Positions 16,835 to 25,915 are shown, counted from the first letter of the stretch. The stretch: 64,000 nt of DNA from Weissella uvarum (GCF_016908785.1 NZ_JAFBEO010000003.1:182144-246143), one strand, 5' to 3'. The notes: a model not told the origin generated them from the letters alone. Program-made: numbers and translations.

Positions 16835-17296
16835 CTATCGATACGGTCTAATGTAGCCTTGCTTTACTTTTTTCCATTCTTCGTCACTATTTTTATCAAC
16901 AACCGCCAATAATTTTTTCAAAGTCCCAATTTCCTCTTCAGATAATCCTGCTAATAATTGACGCTCGGAATAGATATGTTCAGCATTAACCACTCGGTAA
17001 CTTGCTTGCCCCTGCTCAGTGACATATAAGTGCTTTCGTTTTTTGTCATTTTCTTCATAAACGGTATAAACCAGGCCCCGTTCAACCAACTTTTTAATAC
17101 CACGTGAAACCGTTGTTTTATCTGTCCGTAACTCTCTTGCTAAATCATCGGCAATAATCCCAGGATTTTCATCAATTCTAACTAAGTATGCGTACAAATT
17201 ATTCGCAAGCCCCATTGTTTTAAATTCTTGGTTACTAATAGACTCCAAACTTCGATAGATATGCCCAATCGCTTTCGTTATTTCTTCCATGAACAT
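16835..17296 (-). CDS. MarR-family transcriptional regulator
   Basis: A 153-residue winged-helix regulator. Features are NPGIIADDLARELRTDKTTVSRGIKKL (recognition helix) and the wing with KKRKHLYVTEQG. A 28-bp palindrome sits 10 bases before the ATG, the expected spot for autoregulation. The next gene is the B3/B4 protein, 16 bases downstream. The ligand is unknown. Confidence 0.88.
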   Translation of the reverse strand: MFMEEITKAIGHIYRSLESISNQEFKTMGLANNLYAYLVRIDENPGIIADDLARELRTDKTTVSRGIKKLVERGLVYTVYEENDKKRKHLYVTEQGQASYRVVNAEHIYSERQLLAGLSEEEIGTLKKLLAVVDKNSDEEWKKVKQGYIRPYR

Positions 17297-17305
17297 ATCT
17301 TACTT

Positions 17306-17333
17306 CATAATAGTTGCAAATGCAACAATTATG
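17306..17333. promoter_or_regulatory. MarR operator candidate
   Basis: A 28-bp inverted repeat with 13-bp arms around a 2-base centre and a single mismatch; the core is GTTGCA-AA-TGCAAC. It lies just upstream of the marR start and would cover its transcription or translation start. Confidence 0.65.
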
Positions 17334-17496
17334 AAGCAACAAAATTGCTTGCCCATGTTATAGCTTTGCTTCAATCTATTTAAAATTAGGCCATAACACT
17401 CTGGATATTCACGATTCGCTATGCGTAACGCTTGATTATCCTTAACCCACCTCATAAATTCACAATTTTATGAACTTCGTCGACTATAATCGAAAT

Positions 17497-17537
17497 AAAA
17501 AACCTTATGTGTCATTTTTAACGACAAATAAGGTTTT
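17497..17537 (-). terminator. Terminator of the bacteriocin operon
   Basis: Stem AAAACCTTAT/ATAAGGTTTT extended by TGTC/GACA across one mismatch, T-runs on both sides. It lies about 40 bases after the bacteriocin ATPase gene. Confidence 0.8.
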
Positions 17538-17575
17538 TATTCATACATAATTAAATGTCTATTCTTTTAATAAAT

Positions 17576-18232
17576 CTACCGAATAACTGATAAATCAAGC
17601 ATTTTCAATACTCGGTCTGTCCTACGGGCTTGTTCCATATTATGTGTCACCATTACCACTGTTTTATGATGTCTTTTTTGAATCAACTTTAACAATTCAA
17701 ACGATTGTTCAGCTAAGACTGGATCTAAGGCACCGGTTGGTTCGTCAGCTAAAATAATATCGCCTGGTTTTAATAGTGTCCGCGCCAAGGCAATGCGCTG
17801 TTGCTCACCCCCTGATAAGTTTCCAACCACATCATTTAACTTGTCTTGCAGCTCTAATAGGTTTAGTACCTGCTTAATTTGCTTGACTTTATTAGAGCTA
17901 GCCATGAAATGCATCGCCAAAAGCAAATTATCTTTGACCGTTCGATCTTCTATTAGTGCAAACGATTGAAATAAGTAATTAATATGCTTACGCCGCATCC
18001 TTGTCGCGTGGCTACTATTAATAGCTGGCGCTAACCGACCATTCAACCAGACTTTACCGCAATTATATTGTTCCAGTAAGCCCATGATATTCAAGATAGT
18101 TGACTTCCCAGTCCCTGAGGCCCCAACAATCGACACGAACTCTCCTTCAAAGATGGACAAATTAATATCATTCAACACGATTTGGTTTTCATAACTTTTG
18201 CCAACATGTTCGAATCTGATAACCTCTCGCAT
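17576..18232 (-). CDS. ABC ATPase of the lactococcin 972 group
   Basis: A 218-residue ATP-binding protein with Walker A GASGTGKST, signature LSGGEQQRIALARTLL and Walker B IILADEPTGALDP. The LolD/MacB-like sequence and its place after a DUF1430 protein and a lactococcin 972-type peptide match the ATPase reported with that bacteriocin group. Its role is assumed to be immunity or export. The second start codon (ATG, 18232) has AAGGAA at a good distance and is preferred over the adjacent GTG. It is 3 bases from the DUF1430 gene. Confidence 0.88.
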   Translation of the reverse strand: MREVIRFEHVGKSYENQIVLNDINLSIFEGEFVSIVGASGTGKSTILNIMGLLEQYNCGKVWLNGRLAPAINSSHATRMRRKHINYLFQSFALIEDRTVKDNLLLAMHFMASSNKVKQIKQVLNLLELQDKLNDVVGNLSGGEQQRIALARTLLKPGDIILADEPTGALDPVLAEQSFELLKLIQKRHHKTVVMVTHNMEQARRTDRVLKMLDLSVIR

Positions 18233-18235
18233 CAC

Positions 18236-20395
18236 TCACTTTCCTTTCAACTTTTCGATACCTTTTACCTTAATAAAACCAACCATCAATAGCATTTGCA
18301 GCACAAAACTGACTAAACACAGTTTAAGCCCAATGTCTAAATGTAAATACAACACACTAATAACTTGCAATCCGGTTACACCACAAACGAGGCTTACGAG
18401 CCAGGCATATATTTTTAAATTCGAATAACCCATCAAGCGTTTCACGAAAATTATTTTCTCATTTGCAACTGAATAAATTAGCATCAGCGCAATTAAAGTT
18501 AATGCCAAGATCAGTAGAACAAAACCAATGACTCCCATAAATAAGTAAATTGTAAATCGCAGGTCATTTCGAAGACCATTAATATATTGTTGAACTGGCA
18601 CAAACTTCATCTTATTGTCAGCAAGCTGATATTGTTTGAGCACCTTCCCCCGCGTGTACATCTTTAAGATACGTTCATTTTTAAATTTCAAAGGCCCTTC
18701 CAATGTGTTTACATGTAAATTGACATAATCATTCACGCTCATATTTTGACTTGTTTCAATTAACATGATAGGGCTTTTCGTTAATACCGATTGATCCGCA
18801 TGATTTGTCCACGTAAAAATTGGCTGCCGCTCGGGATATTTAATGAATTCAAATTGGCGCTGTCGCGCGAAGGTGTTCTTAACCTGTTCGAGGTCCGCTG
18901 TATCATTTTCAATTAACCAATTTTTGATGGCTTTCAATTGTTTATTAGAAATACTTTCTGGGATTAAGTAAATGCGCTTGCCCGCTTTGGCACGGTTGAT
19001 AACTGCTTGGTTATTATAAATGCCATGATCTTTCAAATAATTTGGTGAGAAGCTTGCTAAAGTAAATGGCTCTGCTGGTACCGTGGTTTCATAGGCATCC
19101 ATCCTTTTTAACTCTTGTAATTGCTTTTTTGAGTAGTATTCACCGGTCGCTAAATATACACCGGTTGCTCCTTCCATTGCCTGATACCACTTATAGATTT
19201 CCTCCGAAAAAGCATGTGTCGTACCTGCCAATGTTCCGGGATTTTGGCCTTCCTCAAATTTCTTCAGAGTTTGATAATCTAAGACCGGTTGCCATGCCGT
19301 TAATAAACGGGTATTTTCTTTAATTTGGCGCACTGGTCCTTCGAGTCCAGTAGATGTAATTACTAAGCCAACTGCTAACAATCCATACACACTAAATCCC
19401 AATCCATAAAGCATTTTTTTAGGTAAGAAACCCTTGATTAACTTTAAATCACTGACAAAACAAAGCATGGTACTGACCAATAATATGGCTAGCAAGACTA
19501 AGATAACGCTCATAATACCAGAAATTAGATAGGTCCATATGCCATTAAATTGCAGACCCGAAATGAAAATTCCCAGAAGTATGTTGATTGGAACTATAAC
19601 GACACCAAATTCAATATATCCGCCAAAGGTTACTTTTAAAATATCGTATTTAGCCCAACCATTTAAGGTAAGAATGCCAATTTCCTTAAATCGACTAATC
19701 AAATAGATCGTCAATAAAATAACTAGCACGATAAATGTTACTCCTAGGCCGATACTTAATGTTAAGCCGATTGACGAGCTATCGATATGTGCACCTGAAC
19801 GCTGTTGCCTTAATCGTGCTTCGCTTTGCCCTGTTATCTTTGCAATCTGTTTAATAAAATATGCCTGCTGCTTACCATTTAATCCTACAACCGTATAGTT
19901 TCCTAAAATGGCTTTAGCATCATCAACTGGAATTTGCGATACAAAAATATTACTTGCAAACAGCGGCCGTGGAATTGATTTTAATGAACTTAATGTTCCC
20001 TGTCCTCGTCCAATAATCTTATCAGTTGGTTGATTAGCCAATTGTTGTAAATCTGTTTTTTCAAAAAGATTCAAATGACCGAATGACAGGCCAATAGCCT
20101 GATTAAAATTACCACCAACCGAAATTTTTATATTTGTGACCTGATGTTTTTGTTGAATTTCTTTCTTAATCAAAAAGGCTTTACTAGATAATAGAAAGTC
20201 TGATAGCGGCTCTAACTTATCATCCGCCACTTGATCGATGTAGAGATTGAATGCACCTGCCTCTTCTTTGCCGTAGTCTTTAACAGTATTTTCATAATGC
20301 TGCGATAAAAGAAACAAAGCGAGCAATAAACACAGCCCTGATTGCATCGCAATGATTCCTTGAATGAGATATGTTAATAGTTTTCTTCTAGTCAT
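18236..20395 (-). CDS. Bacteriocin-associated integral membrane protein (DUF1430)
   Basis: A 719-residue membrane protein. It has one membrane segment at the N-terminus, an outside domain (about 30-205), four segments between 208 and 360, a second large outside domain (about 365-610), and three segments at the C-terminal end. This FtsX/MacB-like layout and its length fit the DUF1430 family found beside lactococcin 972 genes, thought to give self-immunity together with the ATPase. It begins 11 bases after the bacteriocin gene. The GFIKVKGIEKLKGK end overlaps no other gene. Confidence 0.88.
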   Translation of the reverse strand: MTRRKLLTYLIQGIIAMQSGLCLLLALFLLSQHYENTVKDYGKEEAGAFNLYIDQVADDKLEPLSDFLLSSKAFLIKKEIQQKHQVTNIKISVGGNFNQAIGLSFGHLNLFEKTDLQQLANQPTDKIIGRGQGTLSSLKSIPRPLFASNIFVSQIPVDDAKAILGNYTVVGLNGKQQAYFIKQIAKITGQSEARLRQQRSGAHIDSSSIGLTLSIGLGVTFIVLVILLTIYLISRFKEIGILTLNGWAKYDILKVTFGGYIEFGVVIVPINILLGIFISGLQFNGIWTYLISGIMSVILVLLAILLVSTMLCFVSDLKLIKGFLPKKMLYGLGFSVYGLLAVGLVITSTGLEGPVRQIKENTRLLTAWQPVLDYQTLKKFEEGQNPGTLAGTTHAFSEEIYKWYQAMEGATGVYLATGEYYSKKQLQELKRMDAYETTVPAEPFTLASFSPNYLKDHGIYNNQAVINRAKAGKRIYLIPESISNKQLKAIKNWLIENDTADLEQVKNTFARQRQFEFIKYPERQPIFTWTNHADQSVLTKSPIMLIETSQNMSVNDYVNLHVNTLEGPLKFKNERILKMYTRGKVLKQYQLADNKMKFVPVQQYINGLRNDLRFTIYLFMGVIGFVLLILALTLIALMLIYSVANEKIIFVKRLMGYSNLKIYAWLVSLVCGVTGLQVISVLYLHLDIGLKLCLVSFVLQMLLMVGFIKVKGIEKLKGK

Positions 20396-20406
20396 CGTTC
20401 CTTACA

Positions 20407-20727
20407 TTACTGACAGTGCCAATAAGCAGTTGCACGCCCCCATCCGACATATTGTTGTGCAACTGCCCGAACCCCTTTCCTTTTTAGGCCCGAATATGTT
20501 TGATTTGCTGTTGCTGAGTGTTTAAATCGACCAGTCTGGACCGCTGAATAGCTATAAAGAGCTGGCTTTCTTCCATATGCCCATGAAATCCGATACCCTT
20601 TAAACTTTGGTGAGGCTTGCCTTAGACGCGCTTCAATCTTTACTGGTACAATCGCTTCAGCCCCCAGGCTTAGTCCCGTCATCATTGCCGTAAGTAGCAT
20701 CGCTTTTTTTATCATTTGACTGCTCAT
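20407..20727 (-). CDS. Lactococcin 972-family bacteriocin precursor
   Basis: A 106-residue secreted peptide. A Sec signal (Lys-Lys then a hydrophobic run) ends at an AEA cleavage site near residue 25. The mature part has the family pattern: W-x-YG (ISWAYGRK), YSYSAV, then FKHSATA, GVRAVA and ATAYW near the end. Lactococcin 972 binds lipid II and blocks septum formation; that role is inferred here. Unlike the usual aromatic ending, this peptide ends YWHCQ with a lone cysteine. AAGGAGG is five bases before the ATG. Immunity-type genes follow. Confidence 0.85.
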   Translation of the reverse strand: MSSQMIKKAMLLTAMMTGLSLGAEAIVPVKIEARLRQASPKFKGYRISWAYGRKPALYSYSAVQTGRFKHSATANQTYSGLKRKGVRAVAQQYVGWGRATAYWHCQ

Positions 20728-21150
20728 TCATGCCTCCTTATGGTTCGCATTCAACAGCACATCCATCGATTCATTCATAAAGTGCTTTTACCATGAATTA
20801 CCTGCCATCAACAAACGCACCTCCTTTCCTTAACTTATATCGCTAGCGACTTTGTTAGCATACCGATATCCAAATCGATTTTGAAGCGCATCATGGTCCA
20901 GCTGAATGACTTACTTTCAATCACTCTATACATTTCCTCAAATTTCTTACCGCTCAACAACCTTTTTGATGCATTTCAGCGTCATCTTTATATAGATAAT
21001 TCATCAAAAAATTTCCCGAAAACTTTTTTGTCGCGTTAATTTTATTGAAATAAAGTCAAACTTTTTTAGCAATCATTCTTTCATGGGTTTTTGCTTTTTC
21101 CGTCCACAAGATTTTCCAACTTCCAGTTACTCTACCTCATAAAAAACACA
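20728..21150 (-). other. Bacteriocin leader and upstream region
   Basis: About 420 bases, AT-rich, without a confident gene. A strong AGGAGG (20820-20825) precedes a 6-8 codon frame (ATG at 20808, or TTG at 20811/20814) ending at TAA 20788-20790. In the same frame a 16-codon ORF (20731-20778) ends at TGA directly before the bacteriocin ATG. A 32-codon ORF (20835-20933) lies above that. TTGACT at 21052-21057 has no good -10, and no promoter could be assigned with confidence. Confidence 0.4.
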
Positions 21151-21180
21151 AAAAAAGAGCTTCCAACGAGTGGAAGCTCT
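21151..21180 (-). terminator. Terminator of the metQ-like/msrA unit
   Basis: Perfect 10-bp stem AGAGCTTCCA/TGGAAGCTCT with a 5-base loop and a T-run on the minus strand, 12 bases after the msrA stop. Confidence 0.88.
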
Positions 21181-21192
21181 AGCACAATCTTT

Positions 21193-21720
21193 CTAATCTT
21201 TATCAGACCAGTGTTCTTTAATGAATTGCTTACGGGGTGCCTCTTGAATGGCATCCCGAAGTGGATTCTTCTTGTAAAAATCTTGATGATAATCTTCAGC
21301 AGGCCAGAATGGCTTAGCATCTTCAATCTGTGTCACAATCTTCTTACCATTGAAACGATCTGATGCTTGAAGCTTAGCCTTTGAATCTTCAGCAACTTCA
21401 CGTTGTTCAGGCGAATTAACAAAAATTACTGGACGATATGAATCACCACGATCTTGGAATTGACCACCCGCGTCGGTTGGATCGGTCACTTGCCAATAAA
21501 TATCAACCAAGTCCCGATAACTAATTACTTCAGGGTCAAAGGTAATTTCGACTGCTTCAGTATGCCCAGTTGTGTGTGAGCAAACTTCTTCATAGGTTGG
21601 GTTTTCGGTATGTCCACCAGTATAACCAGATACGACCTTCTTAATACCTGGAAGAGTATCAAATGGTTGTACCATACACCAAAAACATCCACCTGCGAAA
21701 ATTGCTGTATCTTCTGCCAT
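21193..21720 (-). CDS. msrA: Peptide methionine-S-sulfoxide reductase A
   Basis: A 175-residue repair enzyme that reduces the S epimer of methionine sulfoxide in proteins. The catalytic motif AGGCFWCM lies near the N-terminus, with a second Cys in the same motif, followed by GYTGG and HTEAVEI. The ATG at 21720 has GGAGG ten bases upstream; the two upstream in-frame ATGs overlap that site. It sits 24 bases after the MetQ-like gene and shares its T-box leader, linking methionine uptake and repair. Confidence 0.93.
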   Translation of the reverse strand: MAEDTAIFAGGCFWCMVQPFDTLPGIKKVVSGYTGGHTENPTYEEVCSHTTGHTEAVEITFDPEVISYRDLVDIYWQVTDPTDAGGQFQDRGDSYRPVIFVNSPEQREVAEDSKAKLQASDRFNGKKIVTQIEDAKPFWPAEDYHQDFYKKNPLRDAIQEAPRKQFIKEHWSDKD

Positions 21721-21744
21721 AATCTGCATTACCTCCATGTAAGC

Positions 21745-22584
21745 TTACTTCACATAATTACCCCAGGCTGGCTGTTCAGCCGAAACATAGAGTTTATGCA
21801 TGTTTTTGACTGTTTTTTCGCTCTGATAAGCTTTCACAACATCCCGGTAAACTTTTCGATTTTCCGTTCCCTTGCGCGCCGCAATCAAATTGAAATACCC
21901 CTCATGTGCTTGATCAACAGGTTCAACATATAATGCTTTATTTACGTCGAGCTTAGCATCCAAAGCATAGTTAGTATTAATCACTGCCGCGTCAGCACTT
22001 TTCAAAGTTCCAATTGATTGATCAGAACTAACCTCTTTAATTTTGAGGTGCTTAGGATTACTTGTGACATCCTTTGCACTAGGTAGCTTAGCACTATGAT
22101 TGTACTTTAACAAGCCCGCCTTTTCTAGTAAGTCCATCGCACGTTGCCCATTTGAAGCATCATTAGGAATTGTAATGACACCATTCTTAGGGATTTGGCT
22201 CAGCTTTTGATGCTTTTCTGAATATAAACGAATTGGCGTAACATAAGTTTTTCCAATATCCACCATTTGATGATTTAAGTCATCTTGCTGTTGATTAAAA
22301 TAATTCACCGTTTGAAAAGCATTCAAATCAATATTTCCAGTTACCAAAGCACGGTTAGGTTGCACATAATCCGTAAAAGTTTTAATTTTCACGTTAACGT
22401 CATAATCTTTTTTGGCATCTTGCTTAACTTTCTCCCACAACTGCCGGTCTGAATCACCCACAACACCAACTGTAACCGTTCTAGAATTCGTTGGGTTATT
22501 CATATAACGTAAGCCAGCAATTCCGGCCGCAAATACTGCGACAACACTCCCAATGCCTAAGGTCCATCGTAATCCTTTTCTCAT
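21745..22584 (-). CDS. MetQ/NlpA-family methionine-binding protein
   Basis: A 279-residue extracytoplasmic substrate-binding protein of the NlpA family, which feeds methionine to a MetNP transporter. Marks are VTVGVVGDSDRQLWE, the NIDLNAFQT motif, IPNDASNGQRAM and AAVINTNYALDA. The N-terminus is a plain hydrophobic segment with no lipobox cysteine, so it is anchored or released rather than lipid-modified. No metN or metP gene is nearby. The ATG at 22584 has AAGGAG six bases upstream. A T-box leader controls it. Confidence 0.88.
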   Translation of the reverse strand: MRKGLRWTLGIGSVVAVFAAGIAGLRYMNNPTNSRTVTVGVVGDSDRQLWEKVKQDAKKDYDVNVKIKTFTDYVQPNRALVTGNIDLNAFQTVNYFNQQQDDLNHQMVDIGKTYVTPIRLYSEKHQKLSQIPKNGVITIPNDASNGQRAMDLLEKAGLLKYNHSAKLPSAKDVTSNPKHLKIKEVSSDQSIGTLKSADAAVINTNYALDAKLDVNKALYVEPVDQAHEGYFNLIAARKGTENRKVYRDVVKAYQSEKTVKNMHKLYVSAEQPAWGNYVK

Positions 22585-22610
22585 GCACACATCTCCTTAT
22601 TTTTTTAATT

Positions 22611-22912
22611 AAAAAAACCGCTCCCATAGTCTAATCAACTATAGAAGCGGCGTTTATTTACCGTGTTACCATTCTAGCTTTGCCTAATTAATCACTTAAC
22701 TGGGCCTTTACCTGTCCGAGCCTAAGCGAAATGATGCCGTACTCTTACAACTTGTCAGATAACGTTGACGACTCCGTCACTAACTCATAGTCTTGCTACT
22801 CATTAATGCCAATCACGAACCATCTTCAATCTAAATCAATGGATGCTTCACACCAAACAGCACCTCTCTAAACATGTCATTAAATTTACTCTTTCGATCA
22901 TATTGTTTAATT
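22611..22912 (-). promoter_or_regulatory. T-box riboswitch, probably methionine-specific
   Basis: The leader has stem I features (AAAGAGTA, then AGAGAGG and GGTGTGAAGC), and the T-box core AGAATGGTAACACGG at about 22661-22676, whose TGGT can pair with a tRNA ACCA end. A 12-bp terminator stem (22618-22629 with 22639-22650) with a run of seven T follows. In the expected specifier loop GAAGATGG reads AUG (22821-22823) followed by a purine. Uncharged tRNA-Met would then switch on the MetQ-like/msrA genes. Confidence 0.8.
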
Positions 22913-22922
22913 ATTATAGTAC

Positions 22923-22951
22923 ATTCTATGTGAGGTACTGAAAAAAGTCAA
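22923..22951 (-). promoter_or_regulatory. Promoter of the T-box unit
   Basis: TTGACT (22946-22951) and TAGAAT (22923-22928) with a 17-base spacer on the minus strand, just upstream of the T-box leader. Confidence 0.7.
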
Positions 22952-22952
22952 T

Positions 22953-22983
22953 AAAAAAGGACAGAAACACATTTCTGTCCTTT
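22953..22983 (-). terminator. Terminator of the opuA operon
   Basis: Perfect 12-bp stem AAAGGACAGAAA/TTTCTGTCCTTT, loop of four, with a T-run on the minus strand, right after the opuABC stop. Confidence 0.9.
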
Positions 22984-22994
22984 CATTAAGCTAA

Positions 22995-24722
22995 TTACTT
23001 AAACCAAGCATCTACCTTCTTTGGATTATCCTTAATCCACTTATCAGCAGCTTGTTGTGGTGAATCACCACTTTGGATATAAAGCATAACTTGTTCCATA
23101 TCATCCTTAGTCCAGTGGAAGTTCTTTAAGACCTTATAAACCTTTGGCTTATCTTGCTTAAGTCCCTTACGAGCCATCGTGGTGATATTTTCTGAACTAC
23201 CCATGGTTCCCTTAGGATCCTTTAGGTACTTCAAATCATACTTTTGGAACATCCAGTGTGGAGACCAACCGGTAATGATAATTGGCTTCTTAGCATTGTA
23301 AGCCTTTTGCAAAGCTGAAGTCATCGCACCAGTTGATGATGTTTGGACCTTCCAGCCATTCAAATTGCTATAACCCTTAACCGTCTTTTCAGCCGCTGCC
23401 GTAACACCAGCACCTGGTTCAATACCAGTGATAGTCTTATTAGCTTGGCTATTTAGATCACTAATGCTATTCACATTCTTCATGTACTTTGGTACAACCA
23501 AACCAAGCTTAGCACCCTTCAAGTTAGGACCTAAGAAATCAATGTCCTTATGATACTTATCATATTGAGCCTTGTGAGTATTTGGTAACCAAGCAGAGAT
23601 AGAAGCATCTGCTTGACCTTGGGCAATTGATTGCCACATCACCGCATTATCCAAAGGCGTAATCTTAACATTGTAACCGTGGTCACGCATTGCTTCAGCC
23701 AATACGTTAGTTGAGGCAACTTCTGAGTCCCATTCAACATAAACAATGTTTACGCTAGCTTTAGCCTTCTCTTGCGCTTGATAAGCAGCAAATCCAGTTC
23801 CACCTAGCAAAACCAAAGTTGTCAACCAACCAACCCACTTCTTCCAGTTCTTGAACTTTCCAGTTGGCTTGTTAGCCTTCTTTTGAATTGGGTCGACATT
23901 GAGGTATTCAGTGAAGCGATCAATGATGATGGCCAAAATAACCAAACCAAGACCGTTAACGAATCCATTACCAACGTCAGCGTGTTGCAAAGCAGATAGC
24001 ACACCTTGTCCAAGACCAGGTGCCCCAACCATGGAAGCAATCACAACCATTGACAAAGCCAACATAATGGTCTGGTTAACACCAGCTAAAATACTTGGCG
24101 TTGCCACTGGCAATTCAACCTTGTACAACTTTTGCCATGCCGTTGATCCATATGAATCAGCAGCTTCTTCAAGCTCTGTTGGCACTTGGCGAATTCCTAA
24201 GTTAGTAAAACGTACTGTTGGTGGCAATGAGAAAATCAATGATGCAAATACACCAGGGACAACTCCGATACCAAAGAACGCAACCGCTGGAATCAAGTAA
24301 ACGAAACCAGGCATTGTTTGCATGAAGTCCAAAACTGGTTGAATGACTTTCGCCACTCGATCAGACTTTGACATCCAAATACCAAGTGGAACCCCAATCA
24401 CGATTGAGATGACACTTGAAACAATCACCAATGACGTCGTTTGCATTAAGTCATTCCACAATCCTTGATTCCACAATAACATCAAGCCAAGGAAGGTAAT
24501 GACTGGGAAGCCCCACTTCTTACCGCTGACCAAAATCGCATAAATAGTCAACGCAATAATAAGGAGCAAAGGTGGTACAGCTGTGAAGATACCAGTTAAA
24601 GCATCCATAAAGTGTTGACCACCAGTTTGGATGGCTGTAAAGAAGGCCGCCCAATTTTTAGTCATCCAATCAACAATATCTTGTACCCATTGAGCTAGGG
24701 GCATTTTCGCGAATAATAACAT
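22995..24722 (-). CDS. opuABC: Glycine betaine ABC transporter, permease fused to substrate-binding domain
   Basis: A 575-residue fusion. The N-terminal half is a ProW-type permease with its EAA loop near ELEEAADSYGSTAWQKL; the C-terminal half (about 300-575) is an OpuAC-type binding domain tethered to the membrane. Trp residues for the betaine cation box are in ISAWLPNTH and ITGWSPHWMF. The fused architecture is that of Lactococcus OpuA (BusAB), which imports glycine betaine at high ionic strength. It follows the ATPase gene by two bases. Confidence 0.94.
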   Translation of the reverse strand: MLLFAKMPLAQWVQDIVDWMTKNWAAFFTAIQTGGQHFMDALTGIFTAVPPLLLIIALTIYAILVSGKKWGFPVITFLGLMLLWNQGLWNDLMQTTSLVIVSSVISIVIGVPLGIWMSKSDRVAKVIQPVLDFMQTMPGFVYLIPAVAFFGIGVVPGVFASLIFSLPPTVRFTNLGIRQVPTELEEAADSYGSTAWQKLYKVELPVATPSILAGVNQTIMLALSMVVIASMVGAPGLGQGVLSALQHADVGNGFVNGLGLVILAIIIDRFTEYLNVDPIQKKANKPTGKFKNWKKWVGWLTTLVLLGGTGFAAYQAQEKAKASVNIVYVEWDSEVASTNVLAEAMRDHGYNVKITPLDNAVMWQSIAQGQADASISAWLPNTHKAQYDKYHKDIDFLGPNLKGAKLGLVVPKYMKNVNSISDLNSQANKTITGIEPGAGVTAAAEKTVKGYSNLNGWKVQTSSTGAMTSALQKAYNAKKPIIITGWSPHWMFQKYDLKYLKDPKGTMGSSENITTMARKGLKQDKPKVYKVLKNFHWTKDDMEQVMLYIQSGDSPQQAADKWIKDNPKKVDAWFK

Positions 24723-24724
24723 GC

Positions 24725-25915
24725 TTACTCCACCTCCATGTCTGTTGTATCAGCTAATGCTTCCAATACACGACCACGGATGATGACACCAACTAGCTTG
24801 TTATCATCGTCAACCACTGCCAATGGCGCTGGTGAATCGTAAATAACCGAAACAATATCATTCAACATGGTATCTTTGTGAACGGTTACCATTTCAACCA
24901 AAACATCTTCAAGTGGCTTGCCTGATTCACGCGCCTTAAGTGCATTTTCACCAGTCAAGAAACCTTTAAGATGACGTTCACGGTCAACGGCAACCAAACC
25001 ACCAACTTCTTCAGAACGCATCTTCTTCAAAGCTACATTCGGACCATCATTTTCAATGTTTGTGGTAATTGGTGGTACCATGATATTTTCAGCCGTCAAA
25101 ACCTTTGAACGGTCGATATCCTCAGTGAAGGCCCGAACATAATCATTTGCTGGGTGCGTCAAGATTTCTTCACCCGTACCGATTTGTACGATTTCCCCAT
25201 CCTTCATAATGGCAATGCGATCACCAATTCGAAGCGCTTCATTCAAATCGTGGGAAATAAAGATAATTGTTTGACCTTGCTTTGCTTGCAATTCAATCAA
25301 TTCATCTTGCATATCACGACGAATCAAGGGATCCAAAGCTGAGAAAGCTTCGTCCATCAACAAAATCTCAGGGTTATTCGCAAGCGCACGTGCTAAACCA
25401 ACACGTTGTTGCATACCACCTGATAGTTGACTAGGATATTGATCCTTAAAGGCCCAAAGGTTAGCGTTTTTCAAAGCCTTTTCAGCTTTTTCACGCCGTT
25501 CTTCCTTTGGCATCCCTTGTACTTCCAAACCATACTCTGTGTTTTCAAGCACTGTGCATTGTGGGAAGAGTCCAAAACTTTGGAACACCATGCTCATCTT
25601 CTTACGACGAACATCCCGCAACTCCTTCTTGTCCATCTTTGAAATATCTTCTCCATCGAGAAAGATTGAACCAGACGTTGGCTCAATCAAGCGATTTAGA
25701 AGACGAATCAATGTTGACTTACCAGAACCTGAAAGTCCCATGATAACGAAGATTTCTCCTTCGTTAACTTCTAAGTTGGCATCATAAACACCAACTGTCG
25801 CACCTGTCTTATCCAAGATTTCAGTCTTTGATGCATGCTCATCCATCATGTCTAATGCCTGTTTAACATGCTTACCGAAAATCTTGGTCAAGTGCTCTAG
25901 CTTAACCTTAGCCAT
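24725..25915 (-). CDS. opuAA: Glycine betaine ABC transporter ATPase with CBS domains
   Basis: A 396-residue ATPase with Walker [10 protein letters not shown], signature [14 protein letters not shown] and Walker [14 protein letters not shown]. The C-terminal 120 residues are two CBS domains, starting at [11 protein letters not shown], which in Lactococcus OpuA sense ionic strength and bind c-di-AMP. AGGAGG lies five bases before the ATG. First gene of the opuA operon, divergent from busR. Confidence 0.95.
   Translation of the reverse strand: MAKVKLEHLTKIFGKHVKQALDMMDEHASKTEILDKTGATVGVYDANLEVNEGEIFVIMGLSGSGKSTLIRLLNRLIEPTSGSIFLDGEDISKMDKKELRDVRRKKMSMVFQSFGLFPQCTVLENTEYGLEVQGMPKEERREKAEKALKNANLWAFKDQYPSQLSGGMQQRVGLARALANNPEILLMDEAFSALDPLIRRDMQDELIELQAKQGQTIIFISHDLNEALRIGDRIAIMKDGEIVQIGTGEEILTHPANDYVRAFTEDIDRSKVLTAENIMVPPITTNIENDGPNVALKKMRSEEVGGLVAVDRERHLKGFLTGENALKARESGKPLEDVLVEMVTVHKDTMLNDIVSVIYDSPAPLAVVDDDNKLVGVIIRGRVLEALADTTDMEVE

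Noticed and set aside
17300..17455. A 51-codon minus-strand frame ending 4 bases before the marR start
   Set aside because: It has no ribosome site, spans the MarR operator palindrome and shows no recognisable family, so it is probably chance.
20835..20933. A 32-codon frame in the bacteriocin upstream region
   Set aside because: Its GAGGA lies only 2-3 bases from the ATG and the peptide matches nothing I know; kept only as a remark in the leader entry.
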